A program made the position numbers and the translations under genes. The notes below the pieces were generated by a model. It was not told the DNA's origin. It was given only the letters and a program-made list of their open reading frames with translations, and did no database searches. From NCBI RefSeq assembly GCF_006438925.1, contig NZ_RCZA01000003.1, positions 224,241 through 288,240 on the forward strand: DNA of 64,000 nucleotides, written 5' to 3'. The stretch is from Pseudomonas mandelii (GTDB lineage: Bacteria > Pseudomonadota > Gammaproteobacteria > Pseudomonadales > Pseudomonadaceae). Positions 53,205 to 62,998 of this stretch are shown one piece after another (position 1 is the first letter of the stretch; each line of letters starts with the position of its first letter).

Positions 53205-55106
53205 TTACATCTCTACCTGCGTCCCCAGTTCAATGACCCGGTTCAGCGGCAGATTGAAGAAGCGCAAATTGCCGTTGGCGTTCTGCAACATGAAGGCGAA
53301 CAACGCCTCACGCCAGCGGGCCATGCCTTCGAGTTTGGAAGCGATGACCGTCTCGCGGCTGAGGAAGTAGGTGGTGCGCATCGGACTGAAGTCCAGGTCC
53401 TCGAGATGACACAGCTTCAGCGCTTGCGGCACGTCCGGCTCGTCGACGAAGCCGAAGTGCAGGATCACCCGGAAGAAACCTTCGCCGTAGGCATCCACCT
53501 CGAAACGCCGTGATGCCGGCACCCGCGGGATGTCTTCGTACACCACCGTCAGCAGCACCACTTGCTCGTGCAGCACCTGGTTATGCAGCAGGTTATGCAA
53601 CAGCGCGTGGGGTACGGCGTCCGGGCGCGCGGTCAGAAACACGGCGGTGCCCTGAACGCGATGCGGCGGTTGCACGGCGATGCTGCTGATGAAGATCGGC
53701 AGCGGCAAGCCACCCTCGTCGAGACGATCAACCAGCAATTGCTTGCCGCGCTTCCAGGTGGTCATCAGCACAAATAGCACGATACCGGCGATCACCGGGA
53801 ACGCCCCGCCCTGAATGATTTTCGGCACGTTGGCAGCGAAATACAGACCGTCCACCAAGAGGAAACCGAGCAACAGCGGAACCGCGAGGACCGGAGGCCA
53901 TTTCCACAGCAGCAATATCACCGCCGACACCAGAATGGTGGTCATCAGCATGGTGCCAGTCACCGCCACACCATAGGCCGAGGCCAGCGCGCCGGAGGAT
54001 TCGAAACCCAACACCAGAAGAATCACGCCGACCATCAGCGCCCAGTTCACCGCGCCAATGTAGATCTGGCCTTGTTCGGCGCTGGAAGTGTGCCGAATGT
54101 GCATGCGCGGAATGTAACCGAGCTGGATCGCCTGACGGGTCAGGGAGAACGCACCGGAAATCACTGCTTGGGAGGCAATCACCGTGGCCATGGTCGACAA
54201 TCCTACCAATGGAATCAGCGCCCAGCTCGGTGCCAGCAGGTAGAACGGGTTGCGCGCGGCTTCCGGATCACCGAGCAGCAGCGCCCCCTGGCCGAAGTAG
54301 TTCAGCACCAGTGCCGGCAGCACAAGGATGAACCATGCACGGGCGATCGGCTTGCGACCGAAGTGGCCCATGTCGGCGTACAGCGCTTCGGCACCGGTCA
54401 ACGCCAGCACCACCGCGCCGAGGATCGTCACGCCCATGCCCGGGTGGTCCATGAAGAAGCGCACGCCCCACATAGGGTTCATCGCGTGCAACACTTCCGG
54501 GTGCTGCAGAATGCCATAGACACCCAGCGCCCCCAGCACCACAAACCAGGTGACCATGATCGGCCCGAACAGAATGCCGATCCGCGCGGTACCGTGACTC
54601 TGAATCAGGAACAGCGCCACCAGCACGACCAACGACAGCGGCACCACCCAATGGTCGATGCCGTCGAATGCCAGCCCCAGGCCTTCAATCGCCGAGAGCA
54701 CGGAAATCGCCGGGGTGATCATGCTGTCGCCGTAGAACAACGCCGCGCCGATCAGCCCGCAGACCACCAGCAAACTACGCAACTTCGGATGCCCCGCTGC
54801 GGCCCGTCGAGCCAAAGCGGTCAAGGCCATGATCCCGCCTTCGCCCTGGTTGTCGGCGCGCAGTACGAACATCATGTACTTGATCGACACGACCCAGATC
54901 AGCGACCAGAAGATCAGCGCCAGAATCCCCAGCACGCCGTCATGATTGACGGGCACGCCATAGGCACTGGAAAACACTTCTTTGAGGGTGTACAGCGGGC
55001 TCGTGCCGATATCGCCATAAACCACCCCGACCGCCGCGACCAGCATGCCGATCGGCTTTGCCGCCGAATGCTCAGAGCCCGCCGTCTGACTACTTGCCTG
55101 CCCCAT
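53205..55106 (-). CDS. kup: Kup-family low-affinity potassium transporter
   Basis: A 633-residue inner-membrane K+/H+ symporter with 12 helices; length is close to E. coli Kup (622). Family motifs: [19 protein letters not shown] near residue 25, [38 protein letters not shown], and the cytoplasmic C-terminal domain from about 440. It imports K+ in acid or osmotic stress. It is divergent from rimO with a 289-bp region that shows no dyad or riboswitch I can name. Confidence 0.96.
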   Translation of the reverse strand: MGQASSQTAGSEHSAAKPIGMLVAAVGVVYGDIGTSPLYTLKEVFSSAYGVPVNHDGVLGILALIFWSLIWVVSIKYMMFVLRADNQGEGGIMALTALARRAAAGHPKLRSLLVVCGLIGAALFYGDSMITPAISVLSAIEGLGLAFDGIDHWVVPLSLVVLVALFLIQSHGTARIGILFGPIMVTWFVVLGALGVYGILQHPEVLHAMNPMWGVRFFMDHPGMGVTILGAVVLALTGAEALYADMGHFGRKPIARAWFILVLPALVLNYFGQGALLLGDPEAARNPFYLLAPSWALIPLVGLSTMATVIASQAVISGAFSLTRQAIQLGYIPRMHIRHTSSAEQGQIYIGAVNWALMVGVILLVLGFESSGALASAYGVAVTGTMLMTTILVSAVILLLWKWPPVLAVPLLLGFLLVDGLYFAANVPKIIQGGAFPVIAGIVLFVLMTTWKRGKQLLVDRLDEGGLPLPIFISSIAVQPPHRVQGTAVFLTARPDAVPHALLHNLLHNQVLHEQVVLLTVVYEDIPRVPASRRFEVDAYGEGFFRVILHFGFVDEPDVPQALKLCHLEDLDFSPMRTTYFLSRETVIASKLEGMARWREALFAFMLQNANGNLRFFNLPLNRVIELGTQVEM

Positions 55107-55395
55107 CCAAAACTCCTACTACTCAAACCCGGACTTCTTATAAGAAGCACTATGCTTTGCCGTGCAGCATGCGCTGTTTTACTTAACGTTACAGACGTTT
55201 TGTTGACTGTAAAAATTCGGTAAAGCGTAACGGCGCGAAGCATAGCGCAGCACTCGTCGTATTTCCCTGCATAAAGCTGGTCAAGTGCGCCTCTCATCGC
55301 TAGAATTGCGCACTTTTTGATCAGAGGCGCAGCAAAGCGCCCGTCTGTCGCCTTGCCGTCTTCGGCTGGAGGCGTCACAAATACCGAGGTTAGAC

Positions 55396-56733
55396 ATGTC
55401 CACCACTCCTGCGCCAGCCAATCCAAAGGTTGGCTTCGTATCCCTGGGTTGCCCCAAAGCACTGGTCGACTCCGAGCGCATCCTTACCCAGCTGCGCATG
55501 GAAGGCTATGACGTCGTGTCCACTTACGAGGACGCCGATGTCGTGGTGGTCAACACCTGCGGCTTCATCGACTCGGCCAAGGCTGAATCGCTTGAAGTGA
55601 TCGGCGAAGCCATCAAGGAAAACGGCAAGGTCATCGTGACCGGCTGCATGGGCGTCGAAGAAGGCAACATTCGCAAGGTACACCCAAGCGTCCTGGCCGT
55701 GACCGGTCCGCAACAATACGAGCAAGTGGTCAACGCCGTGCACGACGCGGTGCCGCCGCGTCAGGATCACAATCCGCTGATCGACCTGGTGCCGCCGCAA
55801 GGCATCAAGCTGACCCCGCGCCACTACGCCTACCTGAAGATTTCCGAAGGCTGCAACCACAGCTGCAGCTTCTGCATCATCCCGTCGATGCGCGGCAAAC
55901 TGGTCAGCCGCCCGGTCGGTGATGTATTGGACGAGGCTCAGCGCCTGGTCAAAGCCGGCGTCAAAGAGCTGTTGGTGATCTCGCAAGACACCAGCGCCTA
56001 CGGCGTCGACGTGAAATACCGCACCGGTTTCTGGAACGGCGCGCCGGTGAAAACCCGCATGACCGAACTCTGCGAAGCCCTGAGCACCCTCGGCGTCTGG
56101 GTTCGTCTGCACTATGTTTACCCGTACCCGCACGTCGACGAGCTGATTCCGCTGATGGCCGCCGGGAAAATCCTGCCGTACCTGGACATCCCGTTCCAGC
56201 ACGCCAGCCCGAAAGTCCTGAAAGCAATGAAACGCCCGGCCTTCGAAGACAAGACCCTGGCCCGTATCAAGAACTGGCGCGAAATCTGCCCGGACCTGAT
56301 TATCCGTTCGACCTTCATCGTCGGCTTCCCCGGCGAAACCGAAGAAGACTTCCAGTACCTGCTGAACTGGCTGACCGAAGCGCAACTCGACCGCGTCGGC
56401 TGCTTCCAGTACTCGCCGGTCGAAGGCGCACCGGCCAACCTGCTGGACGCGGCCATCGTGCCGGACGACGTCAAGCAAGACCGCTGGGACCGCTTCATGG
56501 CGCACCAGCAAGCCATCAGCTCGGCGCGTCTGCAAATGCGCGTTGGCCGTGAAATCGAAGTATTGGTCGATGAAGTCGACGAGCAAGGTGCGGTCGGCCG
56601 CTGCTTCTTCGATGCCCCGGAAATCGACGGCAACGTGTTCATCGACAACGGCAGCAACCTCAAACCAGGCGATAAAGTCTGGTGCAAAGTGACCGACGCC
56701 GACGAATACGACCTGTGGGCTGAACAGATCTAA
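55396..56733 (+). CDS. rimO: Ribosomal protein S12 methylthiotransferase
   Basis: A 445-residue radical-SAM enzyme that methylthiolates Asp88 of S12. The N-terminal cluster cysteines are in [22 protein letters not shown] and TGCMGVEEG; the radical-SAM CxxxCxxC is [10 protein letters not shown]; a TRAM domain ([12 protein letters not shown]...) closes the protein. Length equals E. coli RimO (441) within a few residues. A terminator follows. Confidence 0.97.
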   Translation: MSTTPAPANPKVGFVSLGCPKALVDSERILTQLRMEGYDVVSTYEDADVVVVNTCGFIDSAKAESLEVIGEAIKENGKVIVTGCMGVEEGNIRKVHPSVLAVTGPQQYEQVVNAVHDAVPPRQDHNPLIDLVPPQGIKLTPRHYAYLKISEGCNHSCSFCIIPSMRGKLVSRPVGDVLDEAQRLVKAGVKELLVISQDTSAYGVDVKYRTGFWNGAPVKTRMTELCEALSTLGVWVRLHYVYPYPHVDELIPLMAAGKILPYLDIPFQHASPKVLKAMKRPAFEDKTLARIKNWREICPDLIIRSTFIVGFPGETEEDFQYLLNWLTEAQLDRVGCFQYSPVEGAPANLLDAAIVPDDVKQDRWDRFMAHQQAISSARLQMRVGREIEVLVDEVDEQGAVGRCFFDAPEIDGNVFIDNGSNLKPGDKVWCKVTDADEYDLWAEQI

Positions 56734-56746
56734 ACAAAAAAAATAC

Positions 56747-56786
56747 GAAAAGCCCCGCTCTCTTGACGAGATGCGGGGCTTTTTTA
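56747..56786 (+). terminator. Terminator of rimO
   Basis: AAAAGCCCCGC, TCTC/GAGA inner pairs, GCGGGGCTTTTTT. Confidence 0.9.
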
Positions 56787-56845
56787 CGTCTATCGTTTTG
56801 TGAGGAAAGGATTCTCGACATCCACAGGAAAAGGGGCAGCCGGCC

Positions 56846-57319
56846 ATGCGCCAACATTCGGTCATCCACACGCCGAAACAGAGCGACTACGAAGAACTCA
56901 CTCAGGTCTGGGAAGCCTCGGTGCGCGCCACCCATGACTTTCTGCCGGACAGCTACATCGAACTGCTGAAGAACCTGGTGCTGACGCGCTACCTCGATGC
57001 GGTGATGCTGATCTGCACCAAAGACCCGCGCCAGCGCATTACCGGGTTCGCCGGAGTCGCCGCGGGCAAGGTCGAAATGCTCTTCATCGACCCGGCTCAC
57101 CGGGGTCAAGGCCTGGGCAAGCAGTTGCTGCGCTATGCGATGGAACACCTGAATGCCGATGAACTGGACGTCAACGAACAGAACCCGCAAGCCTTGGGCT
57201 TCTACTTCAAACAGGGCTTCGAGGTGATCGGTCGCTCCGAGCATGACGGCATGGGCCAGCCTTATCCGTTGCTGCATATGCGTTTGCGCCAGACCCAAAG
57301 GTTGACGCGCAATGGTTGA
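56846..57319 (+). CDS. GNAT-family N-acetyltransferase
   Basis: A 157-residue enzyme. The acetyl-CoA-binding motif is VEMLFIDPAHRGQGLGKQLLRYAM (R/Q-G-x-G-K), followed by NEQNPQALGFYFKQGFEVIGRSE. The substrate cannot be inferred. The preceding GAGGAAAGG-like sequence is at 56804; the start MRQHSVIHTP is the first ATG with a reasonable ribosome site (GGGGCAG). Confidence 0.85.
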   Translation: MRQHSVIHTPKQSDYEELTQVWEASVRATHDFLPDSYIELLKNLVLTRYLDAVMLICTKDPRQRITGFAGVAAGKVEMLFIDPAHRGQGLGKQLLRYAMEHLNADELDVNEQNPQALGFYFKQGFEVIGRSEHDGMGQPYPLLHMRLRQTQRLTRNG

Positions 57320-57334
57320 CACACCATGAAACCC

Positions 57335-57426
57335 TTGTGGGAGCGAGCCTGCTCGCGAAAGCGGCCTATCAATCAACATTGATGTTGAAGCTGATGACGC
57401 CTTCGCGAGCAGGCTCGCTCCCACAA
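57335..57426. repeat. REPIN, family B inverted pair
   Basis: TTGTGGGAGCGAGCCTGCTC... at 57335 and its complement at the right flank a 40-nt centre. Confidence 0.9.
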
Positions 57427-57509
57427 AAAGCTATACGGCGCAAATGGACCCGCGATTAACCGGCGCCAGGCAGGTACAATGCACACCCCTTTTTTGTTAC
57501 GGCCCTGTC

Positions 57510-58220
57510 ATGACTGACCCGATTCGTCTCTCCAAACGCCTCATCGAACTCGTCGGCTGTTCCCGTCGGGAGGCTGAGCTGTTCATCGAGGGAGGCTGGG
57601 TCACCGTGGACGGTGAAGTCATCGACGAGCCGCAGTTCAAGGTCGAAAACCAGAAAGTCGAGCTTGATCCTGAAGCCAAGGCCACTGCGCCGGAACCGGT
57701 GACCATCCTGCTGAACGTGCCCGTGGGCATGGATGCGGAAACGGCCATGGCAACGATCAGCGCCGAGACCTTGAGCGAAGAACACCGCTTCAGCAAACGT
57801 CCGCTCAAGGGCCACTTCCTGCGCCTGACCGCCAGCACCGACCTGCAGGCCAACGCCAGCGGTCTTTTGGTGTTCACCCAGGACTGGAAGATCCTGCGCA
57901 AACTCACTGCCGACTCCGCCAAGATCGAGCAAGAGTATGTGGTCGAAGTTGAAGGCGACATGGTGGCTCACGGCCTCAACCGCCTGAACCACGGCCTGAC
58001 CTACAAGGGCAAGGAACTGCCGCCGGTCAAAGCCAGCTGGCAGAACGAAAACCGCCTGCGTTTTGCGATGAAGAACCCACAACCGGGTGTCATCGCCCTG
58101 TTCTGCCAGGCCGTAGGCCTGAAGGTTGTCGCCATCCGCCGCATCCGCATTGGCGGCGTGTCCATCGGCAAAGTGCCGTTGGGGCGATGGCGCTACCTGT
58201 CCGGCAAAGAGAAGTTCTAA
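57510..58220 (+). CDS. RsuA/RluF-type pseudouridine synthase homologue with Gln at the catalytic Asp position
   Basis: A 236-residue protein. N-terminal S4 RNA-binding domain (IRLSKRLIELVGCSRREAELFIEGGWVTVDG), then a pseudouridine synthase core. In the family the catalytic Asp sits five residues before the Gly of RLDxxTxGLL; here the same stretch reads TDLQANASGLLVFTQD (residues 110-125) and that position is Q113. The nearest Asp is D111. It may be inactive, altered or RNA-binding only. The ATG at 57510 is chosen for the alignment with the family start. Confidence 0.8.
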   Translation: MTDPIRLSKRLIELVGCSRREAELFIEGGWVTVDGEVIDEPQFKVENQKVELDPEAKATAPEPVTILLNVPVGMDAETAMATISAETLSEEHRFSKRPLKGHFLRLTASTDLQANASGLLVFTQDWKILRKLTADSAKIEQEYVVEVEGDMVAHGLNRLNHGLTYKGKELPPVKASWQNENRLRFAMKNPQPGVIALFCQAVGLKVVAIRRIRIGGVSIGKVPLGRWRYLSGKEKF

Positions 58221-58295
58221 GACTTTTCACGCCGCCACACATTTTGGCGCCGCTGTTAATGCGGCGCCCACTGCTGAATATCAGGATTGCACACC

Positions 58296-58766
58296 ATGAT
58301 TCATAACGACGTACTGCGCAGCGTGCGCTACATGCTCGACATCAGCGACAAGAAAGTCATCGAGATCATCAAGCTCGGCGGCATGGACGTGACCCTGGAA
58401 GACCTGGTGACGTACCTCGACAAGAAAGAGGAAGACGAGGAAGGCTTCGTACGCTGCCCGGATGAAGTCATGGCGCATTTCCTCGACGGCCTGGTGACCT
58501 TCAAGCGCGGCAAGGACGAAAGCCGTCCGCCACAGCCGATCGAAGTGCCGGTGACCAACAACATCATCCTGAAGAAACTGCGTGTGGCTTTCGAACTGAA
58601 AGAAGACGACATGCACGCCATCCTCAAGGCCTCCGAGTTCCCGGTGTCCAAGCCTGAGCTGAGCGCGCTGTTCCGCAAGTTCGGCCACACCAACTACCGT
58701 CCGTGCGGCGACCAGTTGCTGCGCAACTTCCTCAAGGGCCTGACCCTACGCGTTCGTCCGCAGTAA
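58296..58766 (+). CDS. DUF1456 family protein (YehS-like)
   Basis: A 156-residue soluble protein with two similar DUF1456 halves: NDVLRSVRYMLDISDKKVIEIIKLGG and NNIILKKLRVAFELKEDDMHAILKASEF. Length is identical to E. coli YehS. Function unknown. The ATG at 58296 gives the family start MIHNDVLR. It stands in a strand-consistent row with the pseudouridine synthase gene. Confidence 0.88.
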   Translation: MIHNDVLRSVRYMLDISDKKVIEIIKLGGMDVTLEDLVTYLDKKEEDEEGFVRCPDEVMAHFLDGLVTFKRGKDESRPPQPIEVPVTNNIILKKLRVAFELKEDDMHAILKASEFPVSKPELSALFRKFGHTNYRPCGDQLLRNFLKGLTLRVRPQ

Positions 58767-58785
58767 CGTGTGAAGCGGATCTGAC

Positions 58786-58889
58786 CTGTAGGAGCTGTCG
58801 AGTGCAACGAGGCTGCGATCTTTTGATGTTGCTTTTAAAAGCGAAGATCAAAAGATCGCAGCCTCGTTGCACTCGACAGCTCCTACAGG
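58786..58889. repeat. REPIN, family A long variant (GTCGAGTGCAACGAGG)
   Basis: The same long form as at 28884, but with GCAACG where that one has GAAACG; both arms carry the C. A longer inner palindrome (GATCTTTTGAT.../...GATCAAAAGATC) extends the arms. Confidence 0.9.
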
Positions 58890-58982
58890 GCTATATGGCC
58901 GCTCATTCCTCGCAAAAATAGTGGCTCCGCTTCCGGCGGCTGACGACTAGGGTGTATTGACCCTCAGCTCTCAGGATTCGCC

Positions 58983-59753
58983 ATGCACCCGTACTTTTCC
59001 CTGCAAGGCCGCACCGCTCTGGTGACCGGCGGCACCCGTGGTATCGGCAAAATGATCGCCAAGGCTTATGTCGAGGCTGGCGCCACCGTGTACGTCTGCG
59101 CCCGGGATGCCGAAGCCTGTCAGCAAACGGCTGATGAATTGAGCGCATTCGGTCGTTGCCACGCAGTGACGGCCAACCTGGCCACCGAAGAAGGCGTACT
59201 TGAACTGGCTACGCGACTGGGCGAGCAGATCACTCATCTGGATATTCTGGTGAACAACGCCGGCACTACGTGGGGTGCGCCGCTGGAGAGCTACCCGGTC
59301 AAGGGCTGGGAAAAGGTCATGCAGCTGAACGTGACCTCGGTGTTCAACTGCATTCAGCAGTTTTTACCGCTGCTGCGCAAGGCCGGTTCGCCAGCGAATC
59401 CGGCACGAATTATCAATATCGGTTCAGTGGCGGGCATTTCGTCCTTCGGCGAGCAGGCTTATGCCTACGGGCCTAGCAAGGCGGCCCTGCATCAACTGTC
59501 GCGGATTCTGGCGCGGGAGCTGGTGAGCCAGCACATCAACGTCAACGTCATCGCGCCGGGGCGTTTTCCGAGCAAGATGACTCAGCACATCGGCAATGAT
59601 GAGCAGGCGTTGGCCGACGACACGGCATTGATTCCGATGAAACGCTGGGGCCGGGAGGAAGAGATGGCGGCACTGGCGATCAGCCTGGCGAGTACGGCCG
59701 GCGCTTACATGACCGGGAATATCATTCCGCTGGATGGCGGATTCAGTCTCTAG
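58983..59753 (+). CDS. rhlG: Rhamnolipid-type 3-oxoacyl reductase RhlG homologue (SDR)
   Basis: A 256-residue SDR, the exact length of P. aeruginosa RhlG. Cofactor motif TGGTRGIGK at residues 15-23; NNAG near 91; catalytic Ser in INIGSVAGISS and YGPSK with Tyr/Lys near 162-166; C-terminal GNIIPLDGGFSL. It is NADPH-dependent by analogy and reduces beta-ketoacyl chains. No rhlA is nearby, so rhamnolipid synthesis is not implied. Confidence 0.85.
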   Translation: MHPYFSLQGRTALVTGGTRGIGKMIAKAYVEAGATVYVCARDAEACQQTADELSAFGRCHAVTANLATEEGVLELATRLGEQITHLDILVNNAGTTWGAPLESYPVKGWEKVMQLNVTSVFNCIQQFLPLLRKAGSPANPARIINIGSVAGISSFGEQAYAYGPSKAALHQLSRILARELVSQHINVNVIAPGRFPSKMTQHIGNDEQALADDTALIPMKRWGREEEMAALAISLASTAGAYMTGNIIPLDGGFSL

Positions 59754-59765
59754 ATTGGCGGTGCG

Positions 59766-59864
59766 GCCATCGCGAGCAGGCTCGCTCCCACAGGGGCCTG
59801 CTGCGACCACAACATTTGTGCCCGCCACAGATCAAATGTGGGAGCGAGCCTGCTCGCGATGGCG
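59766..59864. repeat. REPIN, family B inverted pair (CATCGCGAGC form)
   Basis: GCCATCGCGAGCAGGCTCGC... and its complement GCGATGGC at the right. Both arms have CATCGCG instead of CTTCGCG. Confidence 0.9.
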
Positions 59865-59938
59865 GACTGACAGGCACCACCGATCTTCCGGTCGCTCGGG
59901 TTATCATGCCCACCCTCACCCCGCCTCGACCCCAGACC

Positions 59939-60649
59939 ATGACCTACAGCGTTTCCCCCATCGGCTTCGTGCGCTCCTGCTTCAAGGAGAAGTTCGCCAT
60001 CCCGCGTCAGCCACAACTGGCTCCGGCCGCTCGCGGCGTGCTGGAGCTGGTGGCGCCGTTCGATCAGGGCGATGCGGTGCAAGGCCTGGAACAGGTCAGC
60101 CACGTGTGGCTGTTGTTCCTGTTTCACCAGGCCCTGGAAGAAAAGCCACGACTGAAAGTCCGCCCTCCTCGTCTCGGCGGTAACAAATCCATGGGTGTGT
60201 TCGCCACCCGCGCGACGCATCGGCCCAATGGTATCGGCCAATCCGTGGTGAAGCTGGACAAGGTTGAACCCAATCGCCTGTGGATATCCGGCATCGACCT
60301 ACTGGACGGCACGCCGATTCTCGACATCAAACCCTACGTGCCTTACGCCGATATCATCGATACGGCCGCCAACAGCATCGCTAGCGCCGCGCCGCAGTTG
60401 ATTCCCGTGCAGTGGACGGACTCAGCGCTGCAACAGGCTCACGGCCATGCTCAGCGCCTCGAAGAACCGCTGGTGGAGTTGATCGAGCAATGCCTTGCAC
60501 AAGACCCACGTCCGGCGTACCAGATTCCTACACCCGAACGGGAATACGGCGCGCAGTTCTGGGACCTGGACGTGCGCTGGCACTATCCCGAAGCCGGGGT
60601 AATCCGTGTCCTGGAAGTCATCCCCGCCTCCAACCTGCATTGGACATAA
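59939..60649 (+). CDS. trmO: tRNA (N6-threonylcarbamoyladenosine(37)-N6)-methyltransferase
   Basis: A 236-residue TsaA/TrmO-family SAM methyltransferase. Signature segments: PIGFVRSCFKEKFAIPRQP, SHVWLLFLFH, GVFATRATHRPNGIGQSVVKL and IDLLDGTPILDIKPYVPYAD. It methylates t6A37 in ACY-decoding tRNA-Thr. Length matches E. coli TrmO (235). The ATG at 59939 is preferred over an upstream in-frame ATG because the TrmO family starts here. Confidence 0.93.
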   Translation: MTYSVSPIGFVRSCFKEKFAIPRQPQLAPAARGVLELVAPFDQGDAVQGLEQVSHVWLLFLFHQALEEKPRLKVRPPRLGGNKSMGVFATRATHRPNGIGQSVVKLDKVEPNRLWISGIDLLDGTPILDIKPYVPYADIIDTAANSIASAAPQLIPVQWTDSALQQAHGHAQRLEEPLVELIEQCLAQDPRPAYQIPTPEREYGAQFWDLDVRWHYPEAGVIRVLEVIPASNLHWT

Positions 60650-60688
60650 AAAAGCCCCCATTGCCTGCACAGGCAATGGGGGCTTTTC
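60650..60688. terminator. Shared terminator between trmO and fpr
   Basis: AAAAGCCCCCATTGCC pairs with GGCAATGGGGGCTTTT around TGCACA. It serves convergent genes. Confidence 0.9.
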
Positions 60689-60702
60689 GGTGCTGCGTGT
60701 AC

Positions 60703-61482
60703 TTACTTCTCGACGAACGCACGCTCGATCAGGTAATCACCCGGCTCGCGCATCCGCGGCGACACTTTCAGGCCGAAGCTGTTCAGCACTTCGCTGGTCT
60801 CGTCGAGCATGCTCGGGCTGCCGCACAGCATGGCGCGGTCGTCTTGCGGGTTGATCGGTGGCAGACCGATGTCGCTGAACAGCTTGCCGCTGCGCATCAG
60901 GTCGGTCAGGCGACCTTCGTTCTCGAACGGCTCGCGGGTCACGGTCGGGTAGTAGATCAACTTGTCACGCAGGGCCTCGCCGAAGAACTCGTTCTGCGGC
61001 AAGTGCTCGGTGATGAACTCGCGGTAAGCGACTTCGTTGACGTAACGCACGCCGTGGCACAGGATCACTTTTTCGAAACGCTCGTAGGTTTCCGGGTCCT
61101 GGATGACGCTCATGAACGGCGCCAGACCGGTACCGGTGCTGAGCAGGTACAAATGTTTGCCAGGCTTCAAGTCATCCAGCACCAGCGTGCCGGTAGGCTT
61201 CTTGCTGATGATGATCTCGTCGCCTTCCTTCAAATGCTGCAGCTGGGAAGTCAGCGGGCCATCAGGCACCTTGATGCTGAAGAACTCGAGATGCTCTTCC
61301 CAGTTAGGGCTGGCAATCGAGTAAGCGCGCATGAGCGGCCGGCCGTTGGGCTGTTGCAGGCCGATCATCACGAACTGACCGTTCTCGAAGCGCAGGCCCG
61401 GATCGCGGGTGCACTTGAAGCTGAACAGAGTGTCGTTCCAGTGATGAACACTGAGGACACGCTCGTGGTTCATGTTGCTCAT
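60703..61482 (-). CDS. fpr: Ferredoxin-NADP+ reductase
   Basis: A 259-residue FAD/NADPH enzyme. FAD motif RAYSIAS (residues about 52-58), NADP-binding GTGLAPFMSVI, and C-terminal Fpr tail ERAFVEK (AFVEK is the bacterial type). It provides reduced ferredoxin and bacterioferritin-associated ferredoxin for oxidative-stress responses and iron release. The ATG at 61482 has AGGAG 10 nt upstream. It is divergent from finR. Confidence 0.95.
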   Translation of the reverse strand: MSNMNHERVLSVHHWNDTLFSFKCTRDPGLRFENGQFVMIGLQQPNGRPLMRAYSIASPNWEEHLEFFSIKVPDGPLTSQLQHLKEGDEIIISKKPTGTLVLDDLKPGKHLYLLSTGTGLAPFMSVIQDPETYERFEKVILCHGVRYVNEVAYREFITEHLPQNEFFGEALRDKLIYYPTVTREPFENEGRLTDLMRSGKLFSDIGLPPINPQDDRAMLCGSPSMLDETSEVLNSFGLKVSPRMREPGDYLIERAFVEK

Positions 61483-61632
61483 GTACGTGGGACTCCTGGA
61501 GATTTTGTCTGCGCATGCTCTGCGCCTGCTCTGCAAAAAATGAGCTGCTGTGCGCAATTGCATCGCATTCTAATGGCAGCCACAATATCTGTTAACTGGA
61601 TTATTAAGATAAGGGTTATCGGTTATATCGAT
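61483..61632. promoter_or_regulatory. fpr-finR divergent control region
   Basis: 150 bp between the two start codons. An AT-rich dyad TTATCGGTTATATCGATA at 61616-61633 has the T-N11-A layout of LysR sites next to finR. Known biology: FinR activates fpr under oxidative stress in Pseudomonas. The exact site is inferred. Confidence 0.45.
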
Positions 61633-62559
61633 ATGCGATTTACTCTCCGTCAACTTCAAGTATTCGTCGCCGTCGCCCAGCAGGAAAGCGTATCCCGTGC
61701 TGCGGGCCTGCTCAACCTCTCGCAATCGGCGGCGAGCACCTCGATCACCGAGCTAGAGCGTCAGTCCAGCTGTCAGCTGTTCGACCGCGCCGGCAAACGG
61801 CTGAGCCTCAACGCCCTCGGCAAACAGCTGCTGCCGCAAGCGGTGGCGCTGCTCGACCAGTCCAAAGAAATCGAAGACTTGCTCAATGGCAAGTCGGGAT
61901 TCGGCTCTCTGGCGGTCGGCGCGACCCTGACCATCGGCAATTACCTGGCCACCTTGCTGATCGGCAGCTTCATGCAGCGCCATCCGGAAAGCCAGGTGAA
62001 GCTGCATGTGCAGAACACTGCCAACATTGTGCAGCAGGTCGCCCACTATGAAATTGATCTGGGTCTAATCGAAGGCGACTGCAGTCATCCGGACATCGAA
62101 GTGCAGAGCTGGGTCGAGGATGAGCTGGTGGTGTTCTGCGCGCCCCAGCATCCACTGGCCAAGCGCGGCACGGCGACCATGGAAGAGCTGACCCATGAGG
62201 CCTGGATTCTGCGGGAACAGGGCTCTGGCACGCGACTGACCTTTGACCAGGCCATGCGTCACCATCGCAGCTCGCTGAATATCCGGCTGGAGCTGGAACA
62301 CACCGAAGCGATCAAGCGTGCGGTGGAGTCCGGGTTGGGGATTGGCTGTATTTCTCGCCTGGCACTGCGCGATGCCTTCCGCCGCGGCAGCCTGGTGCCC
62401 GTAGAGACGCCGGATCTGGATCTGGCGCGGCAGTTCTATTTCATCTGGCACAAACAGAAATATCAGACGTCGGCGATGCGTGAATTCCTCGACCTGTGCC
62501 GCGCTTTCACCGCAGGGGTTCAGCGCAGCGACGAGATCGTCCTGCCTACCATCGCTTAA
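61633..62559 (+). CDS. finR: LysR-family regulator FinR
   Basis: A 308-residue LysR protein. HTH in LRQLQVFVAVAQQESVSRAAGLLNLSQSAASTSITELE; effector domain from about 90 (GSLAVGATLTIGNYLATLL). Divergent from fpr, it is the oxidative-stress activator of that gene in P. putida. The ATG at 61633 is chosen because the LysR N-terminus starts here; the frame is open far upstream but antisense to fpr. Confidence 0.92.
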   Translation: MRFTLRQLQVFVAVAQQESVSRAAGLLNLSQSAASTSITELERQSSCQLFDRAGKRLSLNALGKQLLPQAVALLDQSKEIEDLLNGKSGFGSLAVGATLTIGNYLATLLIGSFMQRHPESQVKLHVQNTANIVQQVAHYEIDLGLIEGDCSHPDIEVQSWVEDELVVFCAPQHPLAKRGTATMEELTHEAWILREQGSGTRLTFDQAMRHHRSSLNIRLELEHTEAIKRAVESGLGIGCISRLALRDAFRRGSLVPVETPDLDLARQFYFIWHKQKYQTSAMREFLDLCRAFTAGVQRSDEIVLPTIA

Positions 62560-62918
62560 AGCAGGATGACCGCCCAGACCAGCGCGATCATGCTCAAGGC
62601 TACGAACTGAGCGGCGCTGCCCATGTCCTTGGCGTTCTTGGACAGCGGGTGCAATTCAAGGGAAATGCGGTCGATGGCCGCTTCCACTGCCGAATTGAGC
62701 AATTCGACAATCAACGCCAGGAGGCAGACTGCAATCAGCAACGCCTGCTCGACGCGACTGACGTTCAGGAAGAACGACAGCGGAATCAATATGACGTTGA
62801 GCAACACCAGTTGCCGAAAGGCCGCTTCGCCGGTGAAGGCTGCGCGCAGACCGTCCAGCGAATAACCGGAGGCGTTGAGGATGCGTTTGAGGCCGGTTTG
62901 GCCTTTGAAAGGTGACAT
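62556..62918 (-). CDS. dgkA: Diacylglycerol kinase
   Basis: A 120-residue integral membrane enzyme (E. coli 122) with three helices. The motif EAAFRQLVLLNVILIPLSFF and the catalytic ELLNSAVEAAIDRISLELHPLSKNAKDMGSAAQF are diagnostic. It phosphorylates diacylglycerol made when membrane-derived glucans take head groups. Its end overlaps that of convergent finR by 4 nt. Confidence 0.96.
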   Translation of the reverse strand: MSPFKGQTGLKRILNASGYSLDGLRAAFTGEAAFRQLVLLNVILIPLSFFLNVSRVEQALLIAVCLLALIVELLNSAVEAAIDRISLELHPLSKNAKDMGSAAQFVALSMIALVWAVILL

Positions 62919-62998
62919 AAAGTAGGTAACTGACCAAAAAATGAAGTAGGAAGGCTAGATTAAGCACAGTCAAAAAAGCGTGAACGCGCCGCGCCTGA

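Noticed and set aside
60412..61632. The long upstream extension of the finR frame
   Set aside because: It runs antisense to fpr, and LysR homology starts at 61633.
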